DNA of 64,000 nt. Origin: an uncultured Lachnospiraceae bacterium (GTDB lineage: Bacteria; Bacillota; Clostridia; Lachnospirales; Lachnospiraceae). Shown in pieces: positions 24,006-32,126 of this stretch (position 1 is the first letter of the stretch; each line of letters starts with the position of its first letter). The notes under the pieces were generated by a model, which saw nothing but the letters and a program-made list of their open reading frames with translations, searched no databases and had not been told where the DNA came from. The translations under genes and the position numbers were made by a program. The DNA is taken from NCBI GenBank assembly GCA_902761585.1, contig CACWKX010000001.1, forward strand, positions 1 to 64,000. The letters run 5' to 3'.

Positions 24006-25970
24006 TTACTCAGCAAGCTCAGACCATTCATCGTAGAGCACTTCCAGCTGTGTGGTGAGTGCTGCTTTTTCCTTTGAGAGACTTGTCACTTTTCCGACAT
24101 CCGTGAAGACTTCCTCCCTGGACATCTCCTCGTCGATCTCATTGCTGCGCGCTTCCAGACTGGAGATCTCAGCCTCCAGTTTTTTCAGTCGGTTTTCTTT
24201 TTTCCGGGCTTCGGCCTGAAGCTCCTTCTGACGCTTCCAGTTTTCTGCGCCTGCGTCACTGCCGGATGCATGCTGCATGGAAAGGTGGGAGGCATTTCCG
24301 GAAGCAATCTGGCCGCCGGAAGCAGAGTGGATGGTCTGCTCATTTGCAGGGGCAAATTTAGCCGTAAGTTCATCCTTCTTTTCAAGATAGTAATCGTAGT
24401 TGCCGAGATAGCTCACGATGACGCGGTTGGTCAGCTCGATGATGCGGGTCGAAACCCGGTTGATAAAATAACGGTCATGAGAGACACAGAGAACCGTACC
24501 ACTGTAAGACTGCAGGGCGTCCTCAAGGATTTCCTTCGAAAGGATATCCAGATGGTTTGTCGGCTCATCGAGAATCAGGAAGTTGGACTCTGAGAGCATC
24601 AGCTTCGCGAGGGACAGACGCCCCCGTTCACCGCCGGACAGGTCGGACACGCGCTTGAATACATCATCTCCGGTGAAGAGAAAGGAGGCGAGGGTGTTTC
24701 GTATGGTCGTGTTGTCCAGTGTAGGGTAAGCATCCTGGAGTTCCGAGAATAGTGTCTTGTCCGGATGCAGTGTCTGGTGCTCCTGATCGTAGTAGCCGAT
24801 GTGAACACGGGTGCCGAGCCGGATACTACCCTCATCCGGCTTCAGACTGCCGATGATCAGTTTCAGAAAGGTGGACTTTCCGGTCCCGTTGTTGCCAATC
24901 ATACAGACACGTTCGCCGCGCCTGATTTCAAGGTTCAGATCTGTAAAAAGCGGGTACTCAAAGCCTTTTTTCAGGTGTTCGACTGTCAGTACATCATTAC
25001 CGGAAAGGATACGGGGGGTCAGCTGGAGATGCATGCGGGCGTCAGTCTCGGCAGGCTTATCGATTCGCTCGATTTTGTTCAGCATCTTTTCGCGGCTCTC
25101 TGCACGCTTGATGGACTTTTCTCTGTTGAAACTTTTCAGCTTCTCGATGACGGCTTCCTGATGCCGGATTTCAGCCTGCTGATTCATCCAGCTTTTCAGC
25201 TGTGTCTCCCGGAGTTGCCTTTTCTTCTCTGCGTATGCAGAGTAGTTGCCGGAAAATGACATGCTGGTTCCGTTATCGATTTCCACAACCTTCGTCACAA
25301 CCTTGTTCAGAAAATAGCGGTCGTGGGCGACAACGATCACGGAGCCCTGATAATTCAGCAGGTAGTTTTCCAGCCACTCGATCGAATTGAGATCCAGATG
25401 GTTGATCGGCTCATCGAGCAGGAGAATGTCAGGCGCCTGAAGGAGCAGCTTGCCGAGTGCCACCCGGGTTTTCTGTCCGCCGGAAAGACTGTCGGCAGGT
25501 TTCCCGAATTCTTCCTCTGTAAAACCCAGACCCTTCAGTACACCGGAGACCTCGCTCTTCCAGGCATAGCCGCCCAGCCGCTCATATTCCTCCTGTGTTT
25601 TATGGTACTGATCCATCAGAAGATTCAGACTGTCCTCGGAAACAGTGCTCATCTGCCGCTCCATAGTCCGGAGGCTTTCTTCCATATCAATGACTTTTTG
25701 CTTGACCTGAGCTGTCTCGTCCCAGATCGTCCGGTGGCCGGAGAGTGTGTTGATCTGTGCAAGATATCCCAGCGTCCGGCCGCGTGAAACTGTGACTTCC
25801 CCGCTGTCGGGCGTGATCTCTCCGACGATGATTTTCAGAAGTGTAGACTTGCCGGCCCCATTGATTCCGACGATGGCAGCCTTCTCATGCTCTTCAATAT
25901 GAAAGGATACGTTCTTCAGGACGACATCTGTCCCGAAAGCTTTTGTAATATTGTGACAGGATAGAATCAT
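24006..25970 (-). CDS. ABC-F family ATPase
   Basis: ABC-F proteins are soluble twin-ATPase factors acting at the ribosome E site in translation or antibiotic protection. The 654-residue protein has Walker A GINGAGKST (35-43) and a second GNNGTGKST, signatures LSGGQKTR and LSGGERGR, Walker B LLLDEP and LILDEP, an inter-domain linker of about 80 residues, and a Lys/Glu-rich coiled coil at the C-terminus (about 585-650). No membrane segments. It resembles the YdiF/YkpA-type housekeeping group; a resistance role is not indicated. Divergent from rex. Confidence 0.93.
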   Translation of the reverse strand: MILSCHNITKAFGTDVVLKNVSFHIEEHEKAAIVGINGAGKSTLLKIIVGEITPDSGEVTVSRGRTLGYLAQINTLSGHRTIWDETAQVKQKVIDMEESLRTMERQMSTVSEDSLNLLMDQYHKTQEEYERLGGYAWKSEVSGVLKGLGFTEEEFGKPADSLSGGQKTRVALGKLLLQAPDILLLDEPINHLDLNSIEWLENYLLNYQGSVIVVAHDRYFLNKVVTKVVEIDNGTSMSFSGNYSAYAEKKRQLRETQLKSWMNQQAEIRHQEAVIEKLKSFNREKSIKRAESREKMLNKIERIDKPAETDARMHLQLTPRILSGNDVLTVEHLKKGFEYPLFTDLNLEIRRGERVCMIGNNGTGKSTFLKLIIGSLKPDEGSIRLGTRVHIGYYDQEHQTLHPDKTLFSELQDAYPTLDNTTIRNTLASFLFTGDDVFKRVSDLSGGERGRLSLAKLMLSESNFLILDEPTNHLDILSKEILEDALQSYSGTVLCVSHDRYFINRVSTRIIELTNRVIVSYLGNYDYYLEKKDELTAKFAPANEQTIHSASGGQIASGNASHLSMQHASGSDAGAENWKRQKELQAEARKKENRLKKLEAEISSLEARSNEIDEEMSREEVFTDVGKVTSLSKEKAALTTQLEVLYDEWSELAE

Positions 25971-26014
25971 GGTTCATTTTTCCTTTGGGTAATAAGAGTG
26001 ATGACACGTTCATC

Positions 26015-26043
26015 ATGATATGGGAAGCGCTTTGAAAAATCAA
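26015..26043 (-). promoter_or_regulatory. Promoter of the ABC-F gene
   Basis: On the minus strand TTGATT (26043-26038), 17-bp spacer, TATCAT (26020-26015). Its -35 lies 13 bp from the -35 of the divergent rex promoter, so the two may interfere. Confidence 0.55.
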
Positions 26044-26055
26044 GAAGCGCCGTGT

Positions 26056-26084
26056 TTGACGAATGTGCAGGAAAAACCTATAAT
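26056..26084 (+). promoter_or_regulatory. Sigma-A promoter of rex
   Basis: TTGACG (26056-26061), 17-bp spacer, TATAAT (26079-26084): a near-consensus promoter. I do not see a Rex operator (TTGTNAAnnnnTTNACAA) overlapping it. Confidence 0.8.
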
Positions 26085-26154
26085 AATCAGCAGTATGCCT
26101 GCGAGAAACGATATCATTTGCAGGCGTTTTATTCATGTGGAGGATTGTACGGCG

Positions 26155-26823
26155 ATGGAAGAAAAAGAAATCCCGAAGGCCGTCATCAGCCGGCTCCCTA
26201 AATATTACAGGTACCTTGGTATCCTGATGGATGAGGGCGTGGAGCGCGTCTCCTCGGCAGATCTGAGCCGTCATATGCACGCCACAGCATCCCAGATCAG
26301 GCAGGATCTGAATCATTTCGGGGGATTTGGCCAGCAGGGGTATGGCTATAACGTCAAGTATCTGTATGAAAGCATCGGAAAAATACTGGGCCTTGACAGG
26401 GGCTACACGATGATTATTGTCGGGGCGGGGCGGATTGGAATGGCTGTCGCAAGCTATACCCGCTTTGAAAAGAGGGGGTTCAAGGTCATTGGTATCTTTG
26501 ACCGCAGGCCGGAGAATCACCGCGGAGAGAACGCCGGCGGTATAGAGGTCAGGGGGATGGATGAACTGCCTGCTTTTCTGCGGCAGAACAAGCCTGATAT
26601 CGCAGCACTGACCATGCCATCGGAGGGGGCTGCCATGGTGACACCGATCCTGATCAAGGGCGGAGTCAAGGGCATCTGGAACTTTTCCCATATGGATCTT
26701 GAGGTCCCGGAGGATGTCACCATCCAGGATGTTCATTTGTCGGAGAGCCTGATGGAACTGGGGTACCGGATGAATCATCCGTCCGGTGGGCAGAAGGCAT
26801 CCGGAAAGCGGCCGGAATCCTGA
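26155..26823 (+). CDS. rex: Redox-sensing transcriptional repressor Rex
   Basis: Rex senses the NADH/NAD+ ratio and represses fermentation and NAD-linked genes when NADH is low. The 222-residue protein has an N-terminal winged helix (IPKAVISRLPKYYRYL; recognition helix in ATASQIRQDLNHFG) and a Rossmann domain with GAGRIGMAV. A C-terminal helix swaps in the dimer. I chose ATG 26155 (GGAGG 11 bases upstream), where conserved sequence begins. The 70-nt leader follows a strong promoter. It is followed 90 bp later by alr. Confidence 0.95.
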   Translation: MEEKEIPKAVISRLPKYYRYLGILMDEGVERVSSADLSRHMHATASQIRQDLNHFGGFGQQGYGYNVKYLYESIGKILGLDRGYTMIIVGAGRIGMAVASYTRFEKRGFKVIGIFDRRPENHRGENAGGIEVRGMDELPAFLRQNKPDIAALTMPSEGAAMVTPILIKGGVKGIWNFSHMDLEVPEDVTIQDVHLSESLMELGYRMNHPSGGQKASGKRPES

Positions 26824-26913
26824 GCCCCCGCGTAAGATACGGAAGGGTTTTCAGAAGGCTTCAGGTGGAAAAGAAGAAATCATCGGGATGTGTATTTGTC
26901 GGAGGAGATCGGC

Positions 26914-28074
26914 ATGATACCCAATATGGATATGGAAACAGAACGAGGCACGTACCCTCGTGTGGAGGCGGAGATTGACCTTGGCGCCATTCGGGATAAT
27001 TTTGCTGCGATGAGAGGCAGGCTTCGGGATGACACAAAGATGATTGCGGTTGTCAAGACGGATGCCTACGGACACGGCGCGGTCAGAATTGCAGAAATGA
27101 TGGAGCCTGAGGCGTATATCTGGGGCTTTGCGGTGGCGACGACGGAGGAAGCCGTGGAGCTTCGCCGCGCCGGAATCAGAAAGCCAATCCTGTGCCTTGG
27201 CTTTGTATTCCCTCAGGATTACGATCTGCTGGTACGGCTTCAGATCCGGCCGGCAACCTTCAAGCTGTCCATGGCAAGACAGCTCTCGGAGGCGGCTTCA
27301 AGGGCAGGCATGATCCTCCCGGTCCATCTTGCAGTGGATACGGGGATGGGCCGGATCGGATTTCAGGTTTGCGAAGAGGATGCTGACGAGGCAGCGGAGA
27401 TTGCGAAGCTTTCGAATCTGAAGGTGGAAGGACTGTTTACTCATTTCGCACGGGCGGATGAAAGGGACAAGGATTATACACAGGAGCAGTTCCGGAAATA
27501 CTGCCGGTTTGAGCAGATGCTGGAGGAAAGAGGTGTCAGCATCCCGCTGCGCCATGCAGCCAACAGTGCATCGATCATGGAGCTCCCCGGAACACACCTC
27601 GACGCGGTCCGCGCCGGGATCACCATCTATGGCATCTATCCGTCTGACGAAGTTGACAGAAATCTGATGCCGATGAAACCGGCGATGTCGCTCATCAGCC
27701 ACATCTGCTACATCAAGAAGGTTCCGGCCGGAACCTCCATCAGCTACGGCGGGACATTTGTGACAGAGCGGGAAAGCCGGATCGCGACCATTCCGGTCGG
27801 GTATGGAGACGGATATCCAAGAAGCCTTTCAAACAAGGGCAGTGTCCTGATTCGCGGCAGGCGTGCACCCATTGTCGGACGGGTCTGTATGGACCAGTTC
27901 ATGGTGGATGTGACAGAGATCGAGGCGGAGGAGTTCGACAGGGTGACGCTCCTCGGACAGGACGGGAAAGACGCGGTGACGGCCGATGAACTCGGGAGGC
28001 TGTCCGGCCGGTTCCCGTATGAGCTTGTCTGCGACATCTCAAAACGTGTGCCGAGAGTGTATGTGGATGCGTAA
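26914..28074 (+). CDS. alr: Alanine racemase
   Basis: Alr makes D-alanine for peptidoglycan using PLP. The 386-residue protein has the PLP lysine K48 in VVKTDAYGHG, the catalytic tyrosine Y278 in SYGGTF, and the conserved RVCMDQFMVD loop. ATG 26914 has AGGAG six bases upstream; a GTG at 26890 is in frame but lacks one. No promoter is seen between rex and alr, so it may be read from the rex promoter. Next comes a separate promoter for the CNNM-type gene. Confidence 0.95.
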   Translation: MIPNMDMETERGTYPRVEAEIDLGAIRDNFAAMRGRLRDDTKMIAVVKTDAYGHGAVRIAEMMEPEAYIWGFAVATTEEAVELRRAGIRKPILCLGFVFPQDYDLLVRLQIRPATFKLSMARQLSEAASRAGMILPVHLAVDTGMGRIGFQVCEEDADEAAEIAKLSNLKVEGLFTHFARADERDKDYTQEQFRKYCRFEQMLEERGVSIPLRHAANSASIMELPGTHLDAVRAGITIYGIYPSDEVDRNLMPMKPAMSLISHICYIKKVPAGTSISYGGTFVTERESRIATIPVGYGDGYPRSLSNKGSVLIRGRRAPIVGRVCMDQFMVDVTEIEAEEFDRVTLLGQDGKDAVTADELGRLSGRFPYELVCDISKRVPRVYVDA

Positions 28075-28084
28075 TCCGGCTGCC

Positions 28085-28113
28085 TTGACGGTGATAGGTT
28101 TTATTGTTATATT
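28085..28113 (+). promoter_or_regulatory. Promoter of the CNNM/CorC-type gene
   Basis: TTGACG (28085-28090), 17-bp spacer, TATATT (28108-28113). A stem-loop GCTGACGG/CCGTCAGC (28127-28134 with 28149-28156) lies in the leader before the ribosome site. Confidence 0.65.
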
Positions 28114-28179
28114 TAAGCTTGCGTCTGCTGACGGCGGAACCCATACGACCGTCAGCCGGGAGATCAAAGGGAGTTTTCA

Positions 28180-29505
28180 ATGAGCGATGACCTGGGGCCT
28201 TTCCCCGGAATACTGATGTTTGTGTTTCTGGCTGCGGCTGATTTTATCTGTTCTGCATTCAGCGCGGCTGCCTCGGAATTGTCCGATGCGGACCTTGAGC
28301 AGAGCGGAAACGATTCAGAGGATGAGGACGAGGCGGACTTTTCAGACAGACAGAAGGCCATATGCGGCAGGCTTTCGAAGATCCTGGACAAGCCGGAGCA
28401 GATGATCGGAGCTTCCGCCTTCTGGCAGATTCTGACAGCGGTGTGCGGAGCACTGATTATTGAAAGCATCCAGGGGGCAGGGGTCTGGCTTTCTGTTCTG
28501 TGTGCCGTCTTTCTGACCTATGTCTTCGGGAGGGCACTGCCGGGTTATGTCGGAAAGGTGCACAGACTCGGCTATATTTTTGCAGTTTACCCGTTGTGGC
28601 GGGTACTTTCAGGCGCCGCACTGCCGTTTACGACTGTGTTCGGATGGGCAGCGGCATTTCTTGCAAAACTGGCCGCATCAGATCCGGCTCAGATCCGGGA
28701 GAAGGTGACCGAGAGCGAGATCATTTCCATGGTCAACGAAGGGCACCAGCAGGGAACGGTTGACGAGGATGAGGCGGAGATGATCCGGAACATCTTCGAG
28801 CTGGACGAGAAACAGGCTCAGGACATCATGACAATCCGGGGCAAGATCATCGCATTGAGCGGAAAGACTCCGCTGGACGATGCGATCCGTCTGATGGTCA
28901 AGTCACCGAATTCCCGGTTCCCGGTTTATGATGACTCCATCGACAATATTACCGGAGCTCTCTACATCAAGGATGCCATGTCCTTCCATATGAAGGAACA
29001 GTATAATCAGAAAAGCGTCCGGGATATCCCGGGGCTTCTGCGGCAGGTGAAGTTTGTGCCGGAGACACGCAGAATTGATGAGCTGTTCTCGGACATGCAG
29101 AAAAGCCAGGTGCAGATCGCGATTGTCGTCGATGAGTATGGGGAGACTGCAGGCCTTGTGACGATGGAGGATATTCTGGAGGAGATCGTTGGGAATATCT
29201 TCGATGAGTATGACAGGGTGGAGAGGCTGATTGTTCCAGTTGGGAAGGGAAGATGGAAGATCAGCGGCATGGCGTCTCTCTCCGATGTCGCGAAGACGCT
29301 GGGCGCTCAGGAGAATGAAGACTATGAGACCCTGAACGGATACCTCACCGCGAGGCTGGATCATGTGCCGGGACCGGGTGACGTGGGAAAACGCGTCGCA
29401 GACGAGGAGAATGGCATTCTGTTCACAGTGAGAGCGGTATACGGGAATACGATTCAGTGGGCTTTGGCCGAGAAGCAGCAGTCAGACCAGAAAGAAGAAG
29501 GTTGA
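28180..29505 (+). CDS. CNNM/CorC-family membrane protein with CBS pair (hemolysin-like)
   Basis: A 441-residue protein: an N-terminal DUF21/CNNM membrane domain (about 5-165, three to four segments, interrupted by an acidic loop), a CBS domain pair (about 205-330, containing DIMTIRG and FPVYDDSIDNITG) and a C-terminal CorC/HlyC domain (about 350-430). Such proteins take part in Mg2+/Co2+ efflux or resistance; the name hemolysin is historical. GGGAG precedes ATG. Single transcription unit with its own promoter, possibly running on into yebC. Confidence 0.9.
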   Translation: MSDDLGPFPGILMFVFLAAADFICSAFSAAASELSDADLEQSGNDSEDEDEADFSDRQKAICGRLSKILDKPEQMIGASAFWQILTAVCGALIIESIQGAGVWLSVLCAVFLTYVFGRALPGYVGKVHRLGYIFAVYPLWRVLSGAALPFTTVFGWAAAFLAKLAASDPAQIREKVTESEIISMVNEGHQQGTVDEDEAEMIRNIFELDEKQAQDIMTIRGKIIALSGKTPLDDAIRLMVKSPNSRFPVYDDSIDNITGALYIKDAMSFHMKEQYNQKSVRDIPGLLRQVKFVPETRRIDELFSDMQKSQVQIAIVVDEYGETAGLVTMEDILEEIVGNIFDEYDRVERLIVPVGKGRWKISGMASLSDVAKTLGAQENEDYETLNGYLTARLDHVPGPGDVGKRVADEENGILFTVRAVYGNTIQWALAEKQQSDQKEEG

Positions 29506-29524
29506 ATCAAAGGAGAAGGATTCT

Positions 29525-30268
29525 ATGTCAGGACATTCAAAGTTTGCGAACATCAAGCACAAGAAGGAACGCAACGATGCCGCCAAGGGCAAGATTTTTA
29601 CAATCATCGGCCGTGAGATTGCCATCGCTGTCAAAGAGGGCGGACCGGACCCGAACAACAACTCCAAGCTTCGCGACGTTGTTGCGAAGGCAAAGGCGGC
29701 CAACATGCCGAACGAGACAATCGCCCGCGGCATCAAGAAGGCGGCCGGAGATGCGGACTCCGTCAACTACGAGGAAGTGTCCTACGAGGGATACGGTCCG
29801 AACGGTGTCGCGATCGTTGTGGACTGCCTGACCGACAACCGGAACAGGACAGCAGCGGATGTCCGGGCGGCATTCTCCAAGAACGGCGGAAATGTCGGAA
29901 CGCCGGGCTGTGTTTCCTTTATGTTTGATAAGAAGGGGCAGATTATCGTCGATAAGGAGGAGTGCAGCCTCAGCTCCGATGACCTGATGATGGCAGCGCT
30001 GGATGCCGGTGCAGAGGATATCAACGAGGAGGAAGATTCCTATGAGATTCTGACCGATCCGAATACATTCTCCGAGGTGCGTCAGAAGCTGGAGGAAGCC
30101 GGCATCCCGATGGCATCTGCCGATGTCACGATGATTCCGCAGAACTATGTCAGCGTCGACAGCGAGGAAGCCAGCAAACAGCTTACCCGTCTGCTGGACA
30201 CCCTCGATGAGAATGATGATGTGCAGGCTGTCTATTCCAATCTGGAGGAGAGCGACAGCGCAGAGTGA
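29525..30268 (+). CDS. yebC: YebC/PmpR-family transcriptional regulator / translation factor
   Basis: A 247-residue protein starting MSGHSKFANIKHKKERND, the invariant YebC start, with GPNGVAIVVDCLTDN and acidic middle domain motifs. YebC proteins are DNA-binding regulators; some are reported to relieve ribosome stalling on proline-rich stretches. Length and domain order are normal. AAAGGAG ribosome site 7 bases upstream. It lies 20 bp after the CNNM gene, consistent with a shared transcript. Confidence 0.94.
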   Translation: MSGHSKFANIKHKKERNDAAKGKIFTIIGREIAIAVKEGGPDPNNNSKLRDVVAKAKAANMPNETIARGIKKAAGDADSVNYEEVSYEGYGPNGVAIVVDCLTDNRNRTAADVRAAFSKNGGNVGTPGCVSFMFDKKGQIIVDKEECSLSSDDLMMAALDAGAEDINEEEDSYEILTDPNTFSEVRQKLEEAGIPMASADVTMIPQNYVSVDSEEASKQLTRLLDTLDENDDVQAVYSNLEESDSAE

Positions 30269-30335
30269 GGGATAGCCCGGAGGCTGATCTTCTGAGGAAA
30301 ACAGGCCGCCGGACCAGGCGGCAGGAGGCATGTTC

Positions 30336-31136
30336 ATGAATGACTATGAAACCGGTATGGCGGGTATGCGGGATGCACTGAAGACGCACGATGCGCTTCT
30401 GAATGCATTTTCGCGTAAGCTGTACGCCGAACAGTTCAAGGACTATTACATGAGCCTGATTCCGGCGATGGACGCGATCGAGAACCTGTATGCGGCTGTT
30501 GTGGAAAAGGATACGATGCTGGAGAACATGGCGCAGGAGCTGGTGACATCTGCTTCCCAGATGCTTGATGCGGCGCCAAGGAGAGAGAAAGAGCGTCTGA
30601 ACATCAATCTCAGTCTTGCCATGGCCGGATATGTATTTCCGGCACTTCTGAAATACCAGGGCTCGTCTTCAAAACCGCTTGTCGATCATGTTTCAAAAGC
30701 CTGGAAGCGGGCGTTCCCGAAGTCAAACCTGACACCGGCAGAATATGATGTGATTGAAAAGGGCTTCCATAAAAAATTCTGCTTTATCACGACAGCCTGC
30801 TGCAGGCGGCTGAACCGCCCGGATGACTGCTATGAGCTGACGCTCCTGAGAACTTACAGGGACCAGTATATGGCTTTCCTTCCGGATGGGGAGAAGCTGA
30901 TTGAGATGTACTATGATGTAGCACCATCCATTGTCAAGCACATCGACCGGCTTCAGGATGCGGACCGTATTTACGATGAAATCTGGGACACTTACATCCA
31001 GCCGTGCATCCGCCTGATCGAGTGCGGAAAAAATGAGGAGTGCAGAGCGCTCTACACACAGATGGTGCTGGACCTGAAGAGCCGGTATTTCCTGACAGAG
31101 CCGGCCCGTACCTGTACGTCCTCAGGAATTGCCTGA
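30336..31136 (+). CDS. CFI-box protein of unknown function
   Basis: A 266-residue cytosolic protein without signal or membrane segments. Its middle carries CFITTACC (C149-C156) followed by RPDDCYELTLLRTYRDQYM and AFLPDGEKLIEMYYDVAPSIV. This matches the so-called CFI-box region, found in many Clostridia proteins with different N-termini. The N-terminal 145 residues are helical and otherwise unassigned. I chose ATG 30336 because AGGAGG lies 7 bases upstream; ATG 30330 is in frame but too close. The conserved cysteines (C149, C155, C156, C167) hint at metal binding or modification. Function unknown. Confidence 0.75.
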   Translation: MNDYETGMAGMRDALKTHDALLNAFSRKLYAEQFKDYYMSLIPAMDAIENLYAAVVEKDTMLENMAQELVTSASQMLDAAPRREKERLNINLSLAMAGYVFPALLKYQGSSSKPLVDHVSKAWKRAFPKSNLTPAEYDVIEKGFHKKFCFITTACCRRLNRPDDCYELTLLRTYRDQYMAFLPDGEKLIEMYYDVAPSIVKHIDRLQDADRIYDEIWDTYIQPCIRLIECGKNEECRALYTQMVLDLKSRYFLTEPARTCTSSGIA

Positions 31137-31221
31137 TCAGGGGAACGCCTTCGCAGGTGAAGGCTGTTCTGGTTTCAGGCTGATCCGAAACCTGTCAATG
31201 AGTTGGAAAGGAATCGATCAC

Positions 31222-32094
31222 ATGTCAGTTCTTCAGGCTATTTTTCTCGGAATCGTGCAGGGGTTTACTGAGTTTCTGCCAGTCTCCAGTTCCGGACACC
31301 TTGCGATTTTTCAGAACATATTCCATATTGAGACCGGTAGCAGCGTGCTGTTTGACGTCATGCTCCATGTCGGGACGCTTCTTGTGGTGCTGGTTGTCTA
31401 CTGGAAGGACATTCTCAAACTGATTGTGGAGTTCTTCAGGATGGTGGGCGATCTGCTGGCCAATCTGTCCATGCTGTTTTCCTCCGGAAGAAAGCAGCCG
31501 CATTACCGCAAAATCGTCCGCACCAACTACAGAAAGTTTGTGGTGCTGATCATTGTTTCCACAATTCCGACGGGCATCATGGGATATCTTGGCAGCAAGC
31601 TGATTAAGGATGCTTCCGGAACTCTGATTGTCCCGGGAATCTGCCTTCTCATCACAGGCGTGCTGCTCCTGCTTTCTGACAGAAAGACAGACTGCTGGAA
31701 GATTCCGAAGGATGTGTCCTACGGAGAGGGTGTTCTGATCGGAATCGCCCAGGGTTTTGCGACACTGCCAGGACTCTCACGTTCCGGCAGCACGATTGCA
31801 GCTGCAACGTTCTGCGGACTTGACCGGAAGTTTGCTGTAAAATATTCGTTTATCCTGTCCATTCCGGCGATTATCGGTGCTGCCGTGCTGGAGCTTTCTG
31901 ATATCTCTTCGGAAGTGGTTACCGGCAGGCTGGTCGGGACTTATGCGGCAGGAATGATTGCTGCAGCGGTTGTCGGCTATCTGGCGATTCGATTCATGCT
32001 GCGGATTGTCCAGAATCGGAAACTGAAATATTTTTCGTATTATTGCTTTGCGATCGGGGTTCTCTCGATCATCGGACAGTTTGTGTTTATGTAA
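31222..32094 (+). CDS. uppP: Undecaprenyl-diphosphate phosphatase
   Basis: UppP/BacA recycles undecaprenyl pyrophosphate for peptidoglycan synthesis and gives basal bacitracin tolerance. The 290-residue integral membrane protein has the two catalytic motifs QGFTEFLPVSSSGHL (near residues 11-25) and PGLSRSGSTIAA, with about eight membrane segments. ATG 31222 has AAAGGA nine bases upstream; the longer frame adds a hydrophilic stretch that is not conserved. A GAAC-GCCTTC/GAAGGC-GTTC hairpin lies just upstream (31142-31168). Confidence 0.95.
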   Translation: MSVLQAIFLGIVQGFTEFLPVSSSGHLAIFQNIFHIETGSSVLFDVMLHVGTLLVVLVVYWKDILKLIVEFFRMVGDLLANLSMLFSSGRKQPHYRKIVRTNYRKFVVLIIVSTIPTGIMGYLGSKLIKDASGTLIVPGICLLITGVLLLLSDRKTDCWKIPKDVSYGEGVLIGIAQGFATLPGLSRSGSTIAAATFCGLDRKFAVKYSFILSIPAIIGAAVLELSDISSEVVTGRLVGTYAAGMIAAAVVGYLAIRFMLRIVQNRKLKYFSYYCFAIGVLSIIGQFVFM

Positions 32095-32126
32095 ACTGTC
32101 AGAGCGGACACAGGAGGGTTAGCTGA

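Noticed and set aside
26056..26150. Rex autoregulatory operator
   Set aside because: I looked for TTGTNAAnnnnTTNACAA near the rex promoter and found no match.
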